Below are positions 1 to 12,814 of a DNA stretch of 64,000 bases, piece after piece. Source of the stretch: Anseranas semipalmata (taxonomy: Eukaryota > Chordata > Aves > Anseriformes > Anseranatidae). The notes under the pieces are model-generated. The model searched no databases and was not told the DNA's origin. It was given only the letters and a program-made list of their open reading frames with translations. Both the position numbers and the translations under genes were made by a program. The DNA is taken from NCBI GenBank assembly GCA_013399115.1, contig VXAA01001950.1:14652-78651 (forward strand), read 5' to 3'. Numbering within the stretch: position 1 is the first letter of the stretch; each line of letters opens with the position of its first letter.

Positions 1-408
1 CTCTCCTACGAGGAGAGGCTGAGAGAGCTGGGCCTGTTCAGCTTGGAGAAGAGAAGACTGAGGGGAGATCTTATCAATGTGTACAAATATCTGAAGGGAG
101 GGGGTCAAGAGGATGGGGCTGGACTCTTTTCAGTGGTGCCCAGCGACAGGGCAAGAGGCAACGGGCACAAACTGAAACACAGGAAGTTCCGGCTGAATAT
201 GAGAAAGCACTTCTTTACTGTGAGGGAGACAGAGCACTGGAACAGGCTGCCCAGAGAGGCTGTGGAGTCTCCTTCTCTGGAGACATTCAAAACCTGCCTA
301 GATGTGATCCCGTGCAACGTGCTCTAGGTGACCCTGCTTGGCAGGGGGTTGGACTGGATGGCCTCCAGAGGTCCCTTCCAACCTCAGCCATTCTGTGATT
401 CTGTGATT
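1..408 (+). mobile_element. CR1 LINE fragment, 3' end (window starts inside it)
   Basis: The reading frame up to the TAG at 325-327 encodes the C-terminal tail of CR1 ORF2, the reverse transcriptase polyprotein. It has the usual order of short blocks: [14 protein letters not shown], then [18 protein letters not shown], then [21 protein letters not shown]1 3' UTR follows (GGGGGTTGGACTGGATGGCC type) and ends in copies of the 8-bp terminal repeat ATTCTGTG at about 390-408. Only the last part of the element is in the window. A copy of the same subfamily lies in reverse orientation at 39213-39415. Confidence 0.95.
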
Positions 409-1038
409 CTGATTTTAACAGACAGGGTCCCAAGCCAGCAGTAAAACAAACTGAGCAAAATGAACTGAAAGTCAGTCGTGGCACAGGCTGCTCTCCTGAG
501 CTCTCCAATCCGTTACCCATCCGGCGCTGAGCTACTGTGGCAGTGCTGCTACCAGTAGCCAAGGCAGCACCAGTGCACCGCTGCTTTACGGATGATTACA
601 CACTGTTGCAATTATGAGACTATGCAAGCATGGAGACACATGAAAACTTCTTGGACACCCTCCCACAGGAGCAGCAATGTTGTGTGTTTATCTCATCTCC
701 ACCAACGTCATTGCTGTCCTGCAGGTCAGCTTGCAGGGTGAGGGGAGCATTCTTGCTGCCAGCGGTCCCTAATGGGCCTGAGTGGATGGATCCATTGTTG
801 CCTTGAACAGCTAGTGGAAAAATGGGTGATCTTGACAAAGAAGGGGAAGCATACGGTCAGAAGGAAGCCAGAGCTAGTGTCAAACCACAGGAGAAATATA
901 CCCTCAGTTGGCCAAGGTGTTTGAAGTGTCTCCTGGTGTCCATCCGCTCTCGTGGGGTGCTGCTTTCCATTGCTGTTACGGTCTGCTTCTGTTTGAAAGT
1001 GAATAATCGATCAGAGGTGGGAGGAGACCAACCTCCTG
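409..1038. other. intergenic, no feature recognised
   Basis: Unique-looking sequence between two CR1 fragments. Short reading frames occur on both strands, but none resembles a known protein and none has splice or promoter context. Confidence 0.6.
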
Positions 1039-1115
1039 GTCTGCCCTGCCACGCCATGTGGCCATGTGGCCAGAGGTGCCTCCAGCCTTAACCGTTCTGT
1101 GATTCTGTGATTTTA
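1039..1115 (+). mobile_element. degenerate CR1 3' UTR remnant
   Basis: The segment ends with AACCGTTCTGTGATTCTGTG, the CR1 terminal repeat, preceded by a diverged copy of the 'ccagaggtgcctccagcc' part of the CR1 3' UTR. It is shorter and more diverged than the copy at 1-408. Confidence 0.75.
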
Positions 1116-4100
1116 CAGACATGCGGCCTCCCCAGGCCGGGTCTCTTCCTGACTGGAGAGCCCTGGACCACTCAGTCCTGCCGGTGCAAAGCTGTTCCAG
1201 ACCTCTGACTGCGCATGATACCTTCCCTGAATCCTCCCCATTACGTGTGCCCTTCTCGGGGTGAAGGAACCTGAAGTGCACAGGATCTGAGTGAACATTG
1301 GGTCCGTGCAGCAGCGTAAGGATGGTTCCCTGTTGCTAATTCCTGTCCCAGCCACTCCTAGCATTCAGCTTGGGTTTTTCTGTTAAATCCTTCTAAGCTG
1401 TAACCATGGGGCTGCTCAGCATGAAGTGAAACAGAAGGTTTGACTTACAGACGCTGGTCCTGTTTTGCAGACTCCTGCTGTGCTCTGCAGTGTGCCAGGG
1501 GACAGAGCTCAGGCCTCAGCTCACGTAAGAGACCGCAGGCTGGAGCCTTGTGTTAGCACGTTGCAACCAGCCCTGGATAATACAGAATTGTGGCTAAGAA
1601 CAGGAAACCCTTCTGCCTTCAACAGCTAAAACTTCTCATACACCAACATGTGCTCTGTTTTCAGAAACCTCTTTCTCCTGAAGGCCGCAGTAGGCAGCAA
1701 CCAACCCAATTCCTCACCACAGCTGCAAATCTACTGCGTATTAGGTCAGATTTACCTGCTCAGCATAAAATTAGAACATAGTGTCTAGTATGGATTATTC
1801 AGATTTATAATGCTGTGGCTTGCTATGCCTTATTGCTGTTTAAATGACTTTCAGATTAGAAGTCTTGTGCACCTGCCAGGTATTTAGAAAATTCTTCATG
1901 GATAAAGAGAACAGACAGACCTTCTGGGGTGTCTCTCTGTGGGTGCACTACGTGTTTACGAAAACAACGCAGCTCTCCGTGCAGCTGTTTCTCCCAGAGC
2001 CTGTTGTAAAGCTTGGGCTGTCACCATGAAGATGCAGGGGACATCCCCTGGCAGCATTAAGCGAGTGACGAGCGTGTGGCACGGTGGGACCTGTGGACAT
2101 AGCTCCTCAGCTGAGTTTGGCTACTTGAGAGCAGGCACCAAAATGTGCGCTGGGTGGGAAGCGGGAGAGAAGAGTGGGGAGCCACAGCTGGCATGAAATG
2201 GCATCCCATCCTGGGGCAGGCGGCAGCAGTCGGGACGGAGTCTAACAACCTGGCGGCACTGCAAATTCATCCCTTGTCTGGGGGGCAATTGCGAACTATC
2301 CAATTAATAATGCTTATAGTAATTGTAACATTACATGTAGGTATTTATCATAGTAGCAGGTAATTGAAGAAGTTATTGGGCTCATGGATATATGGTATTC
2401 TTGCCATAGCTGAGTGCAATGGTGATATCTTTGATGGCATGCTCACGTACCTTCAAGCTCTCCTTTAAATAGCAGTTTTTCCTGCAGCACAGAGAGAGAG
2501 GCAGAGTGCCTAACATAAATCTGTTTGCGTAGTTTTGGCAGAGTTATGATACTGGATCATTTCTAGCTTGTGTCTTTGGTTCGCTAATCACAGGCTTACC
2601 TTGTGCTTTAGTCAAGCACTTTAATGGCTGCACAATCAGTCATAAGCCGATTTCTATGACAGTACAATAGTTGTGCATGTTTATTTGATATTTGTCTTGC
2701 TGGTTTACGGCATGTGAGGTTTCATCTGTTCCGGATGATTTTGCTAAAAAAAAGAAATGTAGAAATGTGAAAAAGGAAATTTAAATAATCCCCCCCTTCC
2801 TCCCCCNTCTTGTTTGCCTGGTATACAGTGATACATACAGCTCCCGCAACCTCTCACGAGGTTATTGTTTGCCATTTATTGTTTTTTTTTTTTTTCCTCT
2901 ACTCATTTCTTTCTCCTGATTTGTCTTTAGATTTGAGCCTTTTGGTAGCAGGGATTATCTTTTCATTCTACACCTCTCATATTATTTTAAATTCTCTGGT
3001 CTGCGCTTCAACATACAGCAAAGGTACAGATACTAGATACTACTGCTACCAATTGCTTCTCTTCCTGGGCTATGTGACTGAGATGGCTTTATAAAACAAA
3101 CAAACAAAAAGCTAAATAACAAATCACCCTTTCATCAGCAAATTTTCAGGTAAATATCAGTGCTGGACTTGTGTGCCACTTCAGTGGTATGCTTATATCT
3201 TGATTCATGTGTTATCCATAGATACCCAATGAAATAATTATTTAATGGCTGTGGTTCAAAGACAGCTCCATCACTTGGGAAAATCCAGTTCTTAAACTTT
3301 TAGCCTGCTGAGAGGCCTGGAAGGAGAAGCAAGTATTAAAAACTCCTGAGAGCACTAGCAAGCAAAGTGAACACAGCAAGAGGAAAGGTTTCTGTTCAGA
3401 TTAAGTGCCATGTCCTGAAACAACAGCAAGTACTTAGGGTAAGAAAGCTTTTATTGGGCTTGGGCTGAGTAGCAATCTATTTGGAGAGTTTAGTGATGGG
3501 AAAAACAGGAAGCGAAGAGCTGAGGTGGCTGAGAGACGGAGTGAAAACAACATTGGGAATATTGTGGAGAACATTGAGAATGGTCACTGGGGCACCTCAG
3601 GGGAAGCCCATGGTGGTCCAGGAAGGAGAAACAGGCAAAAAAAATGGGAAGGAGGAGGGTGGTTGTTCGACGGACAGCAAGCTGGTAGGTCATTTTGTGG
3701 CGTCATTTTGTTTGTTTTACAGCAGGGACTCAAGCACTAACTCCACTGTTAAGGATATGTCTGGCAAAATATTGCATGCCAAAACATCTACCTATGGGCT
3801 TCTGTCTACATAAATAAAAATAAGAAGGAAAGACTTGTAAAAACATTGAATTGCTGAGTAAAAGAGACAACTATATTTATCATCAGTTATATTTAATAGC
3901 TGTGGCAGACACACGTTGTAGTTTGTGTGCAGCCAGATTCCAAACAGTATCAGCATCCCTAAAATTCATCGAATGCAGTCAGGAGACTTTTCCTATCAAT
4001 AATGCATCCACTTAAAGATTCAAACAGCTGATTCTCCAAGTTCAGGAATACTGTGCATGAGTGGAGGGGCTGGCAGGGAGGGTCTGGGTGTCCAGGGCAG

Positions 4101-4117
4101 GCGTTTTTCAGCAGCCG
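1116..4117. other. intergenic, AT-rich, no gene recognised
   Basis: No coding similarity seen. There is a C-rich tract at 2790-2806 next to one ambiguous base (n at 2807), a T run at about 2881-2896, and a short (AAAC)n stretch at about 3095-3112. Reading frames here are short and low in coding character. Confidence 0.55.
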
Positions 4118-4282
4118 CCCCTACTTCCACTCCCTTACGTCAGTATTTGATACACGTCTTCCTTTGGCTTGCAGGACACAGATTTTGACAGCTGAAGCTT
4201 CCCCTACTTCCATTCCCTTATGTCAGTATTTGATACACGTTTTCCTTTGGCTTGCAGGACATGGATTTTGACAGCTGGGACT
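4118..4282. repeat. 83-bp tandem duplication, two copies
   Basis: The unit starting CCCCTACTTCCA at 4118 is repeated from 4201 with only a few substitutions (for example TTACGTCAG versus TTATGTCAG, and CACAGATTTTG versus CATGGATTTTG). Both copies contain GTATTTGATACACG and CTTTGGCTTGCAGGACA. The high identity suggests a fairly recent local duplication. The shared TTGCAGGACA looks like a splice acceptor, but no exon is evident. Confidence 0.9.
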
Positions 4283-5721
4283 GTGGGTCTGATCTCACCC
4301 GTTACCAGGTTTCCCTGATGCCTCTACACTCCACGCAAATTATTTTGTGGCACAGACAGCTTTTAGAAAGCCGGGATGAAACACCTTCCGAGACAGAGTT
4401 CACCACCCTCTGTGGTCATTTGTTCCAGCTGTGAATCATAGCTGCAACTAAAAACCATACCTTACTTTACCTTAAAGCCAAAAGCCGCTTTAGATTTGCC
4501 AACAGACAACATCACAGTGTCACCTTACATGCAGATGGGCACCAGCCCCTGGGTGTAAAAACTTCTTAGACCTCAAGTGTGAAGAGCAATGGAAACCTGC
4601 GTGTTAAACAACACTCCTGAAAGAGTTGTTGCTGCTTTGACACCCCCCTGGGCTCAGGGGGGTCCCTGCTTTCCCGGCTGCGTTCCCCGGTTCGAACCAG
4701 AGACAGAGACCATTGCTCCTGGGGCCAGGTGCGGGGAGATGCGATGGGCACATCGCTGCCACCAGGGCCGCGCGCCCTGCTCACGCCGTGCCGCAGGCCT
4801 GCGTTAAGGAGGGAGAGAGACCAGATCACTATGCTTTGTTCACCTGTCAAAACCACGCTGAAGTGGCTGTGCAACACTAATAAATGGATTTTTCATGATG
4901 CTTTACTGAGAAAACATTCAATCAGGAAAAATCATGAGGGGCAAAGCATAGCTGCCTGCTGGAAATGCTTCCACCTCCACGCGTGCCCTGACTGCAGACC
5001 CCTGGCTTTTTCCACAAGTACTTAATTTTTGGAATGGCTCTAAGGCATTATGCTAGATATTCTTAGCCATTTTAGAAAACATGCACCAAGGAAAACCAGT
5101 ATCCCAACTAACAGTACTTTTCAGCACAGCATCTTAAAGCAAAACGAACACCCTGCATTCCAGGACAGAACGGAAACCAAAATTTGAACCTCCTCTCCTC
5201 CAGGCCCATTATGGTTCTGCCCAGCTCGCCATGCCTGGTGGACAGGAGGGCCAGGCCCCCGAGTCGGGGGGAACACCCGGGCAGCACAAGGTGTGCATCG
5301 CCTCCCTTCCAGGCAGTTCCTGCCTGAGCAAGGCGGGATCCCACGGAGCAGCCCAGAAGGTGGGGACCGGGCTCTGCCACCCCACGCGCGGTGCCTCTCC
5401 CCGCACTTAGCCCTGCGTGCTGCAGCCAGCGCGGGGCTGGTCCTCGTCTCAAACGAGCAACAAAACCCAGGGCTGCAGAAAGCAGCGGGAGGACCAACCC
5501 CCCCACAGAGCAGCCCCTGGCCAAACACAGCACACGTCCCCCGCGGACGGCTCTGGGGACACCTGAGCCCATGGGCACGGCAGCTGGCGGCCGCACCGTG
5601 CGCACTGCCAAAACCCCGGGGGTAGCGCCAGCAGAGGTAGCGTTTGTTGTAGCTGGGAAAATGCAATTATAAACATGCAGCTACTGTAAGTATGTAGCTG
5701 CAAATATGTCAGGCAAATATA
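4283..5721. other. intergenic, GC-rich toward the end
   Basis: No gene recognised. From about 5200 to 5640 the sequence is GC-rich with scattered CpGs and long overlapping open frames on both strands. That is expected from base composition and is not read as coding. Confidence 0.5.
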
Positions 5722-5860
5722 GTTTGTGGTGAGAGATGCTATCTTTTATTAGATGAAGTTACAGTCAGAGAATCTATAAAAATCTTTCAAACTCGCAAGC
5801 TGTTCTTTGAGTCTGAAAGGTAGCAATCTTCACAGCTAAATATAGCTTGAGAAGAACGGC
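5722..5860 (+). mobile_element. probable ancient amniote interspersed repeat
   Basis: The string of blocks GGTGAGAGATGCTATCTTTTAT, CTTTGAGTCTGAAAGG and CACAGCTAAATA, in this order and spacing, looks like a diverged copy of a repeat common in turtle, crocodile and bird genomes, as I recall its consensus (ggtgagagatattatctttt ... cttcaggtctgggaaagg ... cacagctaaata). I cannot give its library name. A repeat-library search would settle it. Confidence 0.5.
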
Positions 5861-8369
5861 TCAGATTTATGGCATGTATCTTACATTTCTGTTTAATGCA
5901 CATTTTTAGCATTCAGTGAAATTGGGAGTTTGCATTTTAGGGTGTTTTGCTGGTTGCCTTGGAGTCCAGCTCTGGGGTAGGGTGAGGCTTCCTGCGCTTT
6001 CCTGTGTTTGCCTTTGGGGTGGGGGGGTGGGGGCAGGCGCGGGCCCACCCCCGCTCCCAGGCAGCTCGTGGCAGCCTCCGGGCTCTCTGTCCTCCAGTGC
6101 ACACGTGTGACACGTGTGTGACACGTCCCAGGAGCGGCCGAGGAGCCCTCCCAGGGTGCCACTCTGTGTCCTCCCCTGTGCACCCAGCTCCGACCCAGTG
6201 AAGCTGCTTCTGTCCACCTCTGGTGGTGTGAAGGGCTTTTGGTGGAGACCAGCGCTGGGCTCATAGCCTCGGGGGACTGATGTGCATTGCCAGTGCAGGA
6301 GAGCTACTGTGTCTTCAACAACCATCCCCGAGGCAGGAGCTGTAGGAGAAATCCTCAGTGCAGCAGCTACCTAGATCAGAAGCTGCCATGCTGGGTTTTC
6401 AGGCTCAGCACGCGTCCAAGTGAGCCAGATATGACTGTGCAGCCCCGTGGTCTGAACTTTATGTGTGACCTGGCTCCTTCTTCACCCTGACCACTCTGGG
6501 TTTCCAGCCACTGGCATGGCCATGGTGCCATGCACAGAAACACTGCAGAGGACATCCCTCCTCTCAGTCACTGGGATAAGGGATAGAGCTGGAGGTTTTC
6601 CATTTCTTTGGAACATGGACAGCCTGTGGGACCAGCTGGGGTGAGGCGTGCAGCCCGTGGGGTGCTGACAGCCCTTCACAGGGCAGGGAGGGAGCCATAA
6701 ACCCAGCTGCTCATCCCAGTGTTGTTCTTCTCAACCTGCATTTAGCTTTGAAGATTGCTGTGATCTTAACTTGGGAAGAGAACATGCAGAGATCCCAGCA
6801 CCTGGCTACCTGCTGCGTGTGGCTGGTTTCCCCAAGAGACAGGAGGAGGGAGGCCGGCGGATGTCCCCAGACGGGATGGAGGGGGCACGGTGGGCAGAGC
6901 CGAAGCACACAGCAAAGCACCCCCTGATGAGCACGCAGGCGCGGTTTGCTTGCCATGAGCTGGAGCATCTTGGCCAGATGGTTTTTGTCTGTTGGTCTGA
7001 GAGTGGAACCTGGCCTCTGTGGTGGTGCTTCAAGGACCAGCAGAAGGACTGTGTCTGTAAATACCATAAAGAACAGAATTTTAGCTGTGATCTGAATGCT
7101 GCATTTCCATATATGTACATAAAAGGCTTAGAAGGTCTGAAGTCTGCACTGGTTGGATTTATTGTGTTATTGACAGTGTGAAGATGGGAGGTTTGTATCA
7201 GCAAGATGCGTAAGTGTATAACGATGTTTGTTATGCTGCTTAAGTGGGGCCAGTGCCTGGCTTGCCACAGCCTCCCCCATTCAGCTGGAATGTCCTCGTG
7301 CTCCACTGCCAATTTATTGTAAGGTGGAGTTATCCACTTCTGTCTTTTGCAATCAATGAGATTAAGAAGAAATTAAGTACAGAGGCAGAACCAGGCAAAG
7401 ATCATTCTAAACTGAATTAATAAGCAGGGAGTGCTTCTCTGCATGTGCAATGTTAAGGGTGATTTGCAGTTTAAAGTGATAAATATCAGCTGAGACTCCT
7501 AGCTGAGTATGCCGCTACAGGGACTGCAGGGCTACATGATAAATCCTCGCTCAGGTCTCCATATGCTTCTCATATAAAACACATCTAAGGATTTTTTGAG
7601 CATGGCAAACACTGGCCAGAGCAGATGCTCCATTATTCCCGTAAGAAAGTATCTGTCAAGGTGTCCATCTATCCAGATGTCTGCTTAAAAATCAGTCTAT
7701 TGATGGGTCTTACCTTTTGGATTCTCCATTTTGCTCTTGGTCATCAACAGAAAACTAAGTGATATCTTGCTCTTGAAACTTCTTCCAGTTACTCTAAGAC
7801 TTACAGAGTTGGGAGCACACTGCCACTCTCACGTGGTGAGTGGCATGGTGTCACATGAAGTTACATGAAGTTCTCCCTTATTTGGATTCAGAACCTGGTA
7901 TTTTTCAGTGAAACTAGTGCAAATTTAGAGAAACTCCAATAAGGGCAGTGGTCTTATTTCTATTTCACTGTAATATACTGAGACTGATGAATGATCTCAT
8001 CTCAGCCTCAAGCATTGCTAAAGAAAGCAATTTTACTTCTTTGCTGACATTCAGATATCATGGCAAGGGAGGGAGGAAATATCAGAAGCCTGGAAGAAGG
8101 CAGAGAAAATAAATATCTTTAAAACTGGAAGAAAAGGAGATCTGAATGCTCCAGAGAGAAGAGCTCTCTGGGTCACCAAGGAACTTCCAGCAAGCTGAGT
8201 ACCTCAACCTGATCTCAGCCAGCAGGAAAAGCATAAGAAGGGGCCCGCACAGGCAGAAACCACAGAAGCAAACTGCCCGGGCCTGGGCTGGGGCTGGAGC
8301 CAGGTTTGGGAGGTGCTGAATTGCCAGGGCCACTCAGGCACAGCTTTGCCTGGGCCCACCAGCCCAGAA
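5861..8369. other. intergenic, no gene recognised
   Basis: Two CACGTG E-box sequences lie 9 bp apart at 6102-6116 inside a short CACGTGTGA repeat, and a G-run is at about 6018-6030. No coding similarity or RNA gene seen. Confidence 0.5.
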
Positions 8370-8416
8370 GATGCTGGTGATGCTGGTGGTGCTGGTGGTG
8401 CTGGTGGTGCTGGTGC
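8370..8416. repeat. (GGTGCT)n / GCTGGTGGT microsatellite
   Basis: Imperfect trinucleotide-type repeat of GCTGGTGGT/GATGCTGGT units. It produces a short Gly/Ala-rich frame on the plus strand and a His-rich frame on the minus strand. Neither is read as a gene. Confidence 0.9.
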
Positions 8417-10342
8417 CGGTGGTCACCGTCTGGAGCCTCGCATGGCTGAGCAGCGTGGAGGAGGCTGGGCTCTGCCATTCGGCATGGGGACAGAGGACAG
8501 GTCCTTGTGCTGTTTAGCTTCATAGGTTGTCATGCATTGCCCAAACCCTCCCAGCTTCCAGCAATCTGTGGGTTAGGAACTCCCTGAGATATTCGTATTC
8601 TTGCATTTAAAATCTAGGGTAAATTTTAGCCACAATCCCTAGAAAATTTGTACATAAACAGATGATCAAGTGATAGCTTTTGGTGAATAAAGGAGACAAA
8701 CAGAAGCTTTTACAAATTTGTCAAGTACAAATCATATCAATCAGATCATTTCTCTTCTGTGGAAAGATAACAAAGGAAAGGTTTGCACATAGGGGAAAAT
8801 AATATCTGTCTTAATTTTTGAGATGAATTAGCATACATATTACATAGTATTTTCATAAGCGAGTCAGAGAATATTGCTGAGCTTGAACCATTACAGGGAA
8901 GTTTCAAATCCTGTTTTTTGTTTCTTGTGCTACTGGAAAGACGGATGAAATGCGAGCCTCAATGAGCCTTCTGGGCCTGATGTCAGCCTGGGTAGCAGAG
9001 TAAAGAAAATATTTATTAAATCCACAGCTTCGCCAGAAACACACAAAAAAAGAAAGATTAGTGCCCTGGGTAATTTTGAAAAATTGGAGGAATGGTCTGA
9101 AAAAAAAAGAATAAAATCCACAATCAGGATGTGGAAAGCAGGAAAGTCTGCAGTGGTGATAGTGGTGTTTATAAACCAAACAGAAGTCACCAGAGTCATG
9201 ATACAGAGAAGAGGGACATTGCGCTGGGGTGCATCCAGAGCAGCATCGCCTGTCCGGTGTGTGCAATTGGTCTACTCTCTCCAGGTTTGGTAAAGTCTCA
9301 TCTAGGGATGATCACTGCCATGAAAGATGTAATTTAGTCACTGATCTGGCCTCCTGAGCTTTTCCATTTTTACTTTCTCGTGGTTTATAAGATAAACAGA
9401 ACACTGAGCATTTAGTTCTAACTCCACTTAAGGTGTAAGTGGTATGGTGAAAAATACAGAAGCTGACTGTATTAATTTTCTGAGTTCTACTAGAAATGCT
9501 AACAGTTTTATGAATGGCTATCTATGTCTATATCTCTGGAAAGTTTGGATATCACACTTCCGACAGAAAGGCTTTCAAAGTTGATGGCAAGTGAGACAAT
9601 CAAACCTGGCAGGAGATTTTTTGGGGGAAATTCCAAAAAAGAAAAAAAACCACCTCACTGTATGAAAAAGAGGGACTCCTGGCTGAACCAGAGGAGGTAT
9701 TTCTATGAGAGGATTGCTAGCTGTGCCTTACACTGATCCCAGCTCCTGGAGAAGAGGCTTCAGGTGGGTGTCAAAATCCTAAATAAAAATGGTTGTGGGT
9801 TGATAATCGTACAGAAATCAGGATAATTCAAGGATTGTGAAATACAAGGTTGCTTAGAAAGTAGATCCCACAGAGCTCAAATATACAGCTGAGCCATAAC
9901 AGTCAGTTGTTATTACTAATGACAATTAGCACAAATTAGAACGGTGTTCCAGGACACAGTGTGCTGTTGCCTTAGGTCTGACTAGATTTGTCCCACAGAT
10001 TTAGTTTTAAATGACATTATAATTGGTGCTTTAATTTTAGATGAGGACTGTCTGGCTCAGGACAAAGAGGAGATCTGTGGGGAAGGGCCTGGGGTCCTGG
10101 CAGACACGAGTCACCTCTGCACCACCAGGAGACCCCGTGATGCTGGGGCGGTGCTGGCAGGACGGCAGCTGGCAGGGCCGTGGCAGCGGTTCCCCCAGTT
10201 TGGCACTGGTGAGGCCACGTCTGGGTGCTGGGTCCAGTTCGGGTCCCGCAGCGCAGCAGATGGCAGCAGGCTGGAGCCAGCCCAGTGCGGCCCCCAGGCT
10301 GTGGGGCTGGAGCCTGGGACACGCGGGTTTTGTTAGCAAGCC
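8417..10342. other. intergenic, no gene recognised
   Basis: AT-rich sequence with short frames only. Just before the OR pseudogene (about 10040-10340) it becomes GC-rich with overlapping frames on both strands, none resembling an OR N-terminus. Confidence 0.5.
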
Positions 10343-10972
10343 ATCCCCTTCGGTGCATACCTCAGCACGATGTATTTCTTCCACACCTTCTCCATCTCCA
10401 GATCTGATGTGCTGCTGGCCATGGCTTTTGAATTCTTGCTCAGAGATCCACAGCCTCTGAGGCAAATATCCATTGCGACAATCTCTGTGGTCACCAAGAC
10501 TGGTATGGCGTTGGCCATCTGGGAGGTACTTCTGGTGCTCCTGGCCTCCTTTCTCCCAAAGAGGCTGCAGTATCACTGGGCAAACATTCTCTTGTACCCC
10601 TTCCTGTGTACACCAGGATATTGCCAGCATGACCTGGTCACTTTTATGTGACATTTATGAGACAGCCGCATTTCCGGTTTAGTGTTTGCTCTGTCCTCAA
10701 TGCCTTTATACTCACTGTTACTTGTTCTGTCAGATGTTATGATCCTTTAGGCTAAGTATTGCATCCAAGGAGGAGTAGTCCAAAGCCTTGAACATCTCTG
10801 TCACCCATATTTATGCCACCTTAATTTTTGACATCCCAATGATCAGTCTGTCCGTGATTCACAGGTTTGGGAAAAAATCCTTCTGCCACTGTTCACATCC
10901 TTACGGCCAACATCTGCTTACTGGTCCCACCATGACGAACCCCATTGTATAAGGTGTGAAAACCAAACAGAA
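10343..10972 (+). pseudogene. olfactory receptor pseudogene, OR51-like (class I), 5'-truncated
   Basis: The frame at 10343-10650 reads like a class I OR from just before TM3 through extracellular loop 2: IPFGAYLSTMYFFHTFS, then LLAMAFEFLLRDPQPLR (degraded MAFDRYVAICxPLRY), then FLPKRLQYHWANIL. OR similarity continues downstream in other frames. It includes a VHILTANICLLVPPMTNPIV block (TM7), where the expected tyrosine codon of NPIVY is a TAA stop at 10950-10952, followed by GVKTKQ. The DRY motif is lost, frames shift at least once, and the N-terminus through TM2 is absent. It lies in the opposite orientation to the next two ORs. Clearly non-functional as a receptor. Confidence 0.85.
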
Positions 10973-12814
10973 CTGTACCTGGACCTCCAGAAAGCTGCAC
11001 GAGAAGCCACATGTGACTCCACAGCCATGCTGTGAGCTGCATCAGAGCTGAGGGGTCTGACTGTGATCGCAGGGATGGGTGAGTAAAGCATTGCATGTGG
11101 CATTGGAGTCACACAGCTCAGAAATGAGATGAGATTAAAAGTTTAAGGGCAAAGTCATCACCTGGTGCCAACTTGAATAACTCTGCTAAAATCTGGGCAA
11201 TAAAATGTCAGTTGAATTGTGTGCCATCTTTATGGTTGGATGTGGCTTCTTGCATTGCACACAAGATATTATTAATTAGAAGAAATGCATACGACACTGA
11301 GTGATTTAACTGCATAAATATTTTAACCAAATGTAATTTCTTCTATTGATTTGCCTCTTAAAATAATGTCTAATGGAGAATTATGTTCTGTCTGCTTTCT
11401 TTGGTAAAAAAAAATAAAGGAGTAAATGCTTCAATAAAGTTTAAAATGTTAAAAACAGAGTACTGGATATATCCAGGAATGTTATGCTGTCAATATCATC
11501 AATTTGTATCAATTAATTAGGGAACACAGTAATCACAAAGACCCGAAAAGGGTTATCAGTAAGAACAGTTATTCTCAGTGAGTACAAAGGAGAGTTAAAG
11601 ATGAGACAGTAAAAGCAAGCGCAGGCTATCAAGAAAGACACAGCCCTAAAAACCAGGTCTGTGGGTCTGCATAGGAGCTGACAAGGGAGCTTCTCAAGAT
11701 GGGATTCCTGCCAAATGCATCATCTCAAACAGGCCGGCTAAGCTGTGAGACCCACCACAAGGATGGGCTGGCCATAGGTCTTCCCAGGGTTTCATGCACA
11801 AAACTAAAAGCATATATCTGCACCATGAGCCCAGTGTTCCCACGGCACGTGTGCCCATGCACAGGATGGGCTGCCAGCCCATGAGCAGGGAGAAATGCGG
11901 GTCTTCCTTCCTTAGTAATGCATGCATCATTAATCCATGAATTTATTGCGTACTGCCAGAGATGGTAATAAGGGCAAGACATACGTGGTCAAGACCAGTC
12001 CTTGAAGAGGATTAGTGGGTTCCTAATTGCATGCCTCCAGGGGAAGGAGGAATTCCTCGGGCTCTGGCTGTGCAGTGGGACTTTCCTTCATTTGGCCACA
12101 CTGGACACTGAAGGCAGAGGTGGCTGAACACACAGAGGTCTCTGGCTGATCCTCACAGATCTGTGAATTTCAGGGGGCTTTCATCGTCCTGAGTTCCCTG
12201 CTGTGATCTAGCCCTGCCCGCCACATGGCCCTGGCTTGCATGACAAATCCTGCTTGTCCTAAGACCATGGGACTTCTCATGACTACACTGGTGGTGACTG
12301 GGGCAAATGGGGTGTCTGCTTCTGTTGGGGATGGAGAAATGAAAGATTTTCTGGTCCACGATGGAGGGAGACTTCCAGACCGAAGTGGGTCTGGCCCCAG
12401 CCCTTCTCCATCCCAGCAGAGCATCAGCAATGTCTCTGGGAAGTCTGGGCTGCCCTGGGATGCTTGGTGGTCCCAGGTGTGGGCTTCCCACCTTCCTCTC
12501 CCAACACACCTCTGCTCCAGCTGCTTCTCCTGGCCTTGTGATACACTGCAACCAAACCCATGGATAAAGCTCTGGTGCTCATGGGATAACACCAGATTGC
12601 ATCAGCTAAAATTCTGGTATACTGTTCCCCCTAATTTCTCCTTTTGTAGTAGTGATGTGATTTATTCTGAGGAAACATCTCATCAGCAGGAAATCTGATC
12701 AGTAATGGTGTTGAGCTGATTTAAAAAAGGGGGAAACGATATTATTTCACACAGATACACTCTGCTTCTCTGATGCAGACAATTCCTCTTCCTTTCAGGG
12801 GAATAACAGACCTG
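10973..12814. other. intergenic, no gene recognised
   Basis: AT-rich around 11100-11640. Overlapping frames at 12150-12700 show no family resemblance. No repeats recognised by eye. Confidence 0.5.

Noticed and set aside
6102..6116. Two CACGTG E-boxes 9 bp apart
   Set aside because: They are part of a short CACGTGTGA tandem repeat in a gene-free region, with no promoter nearby.
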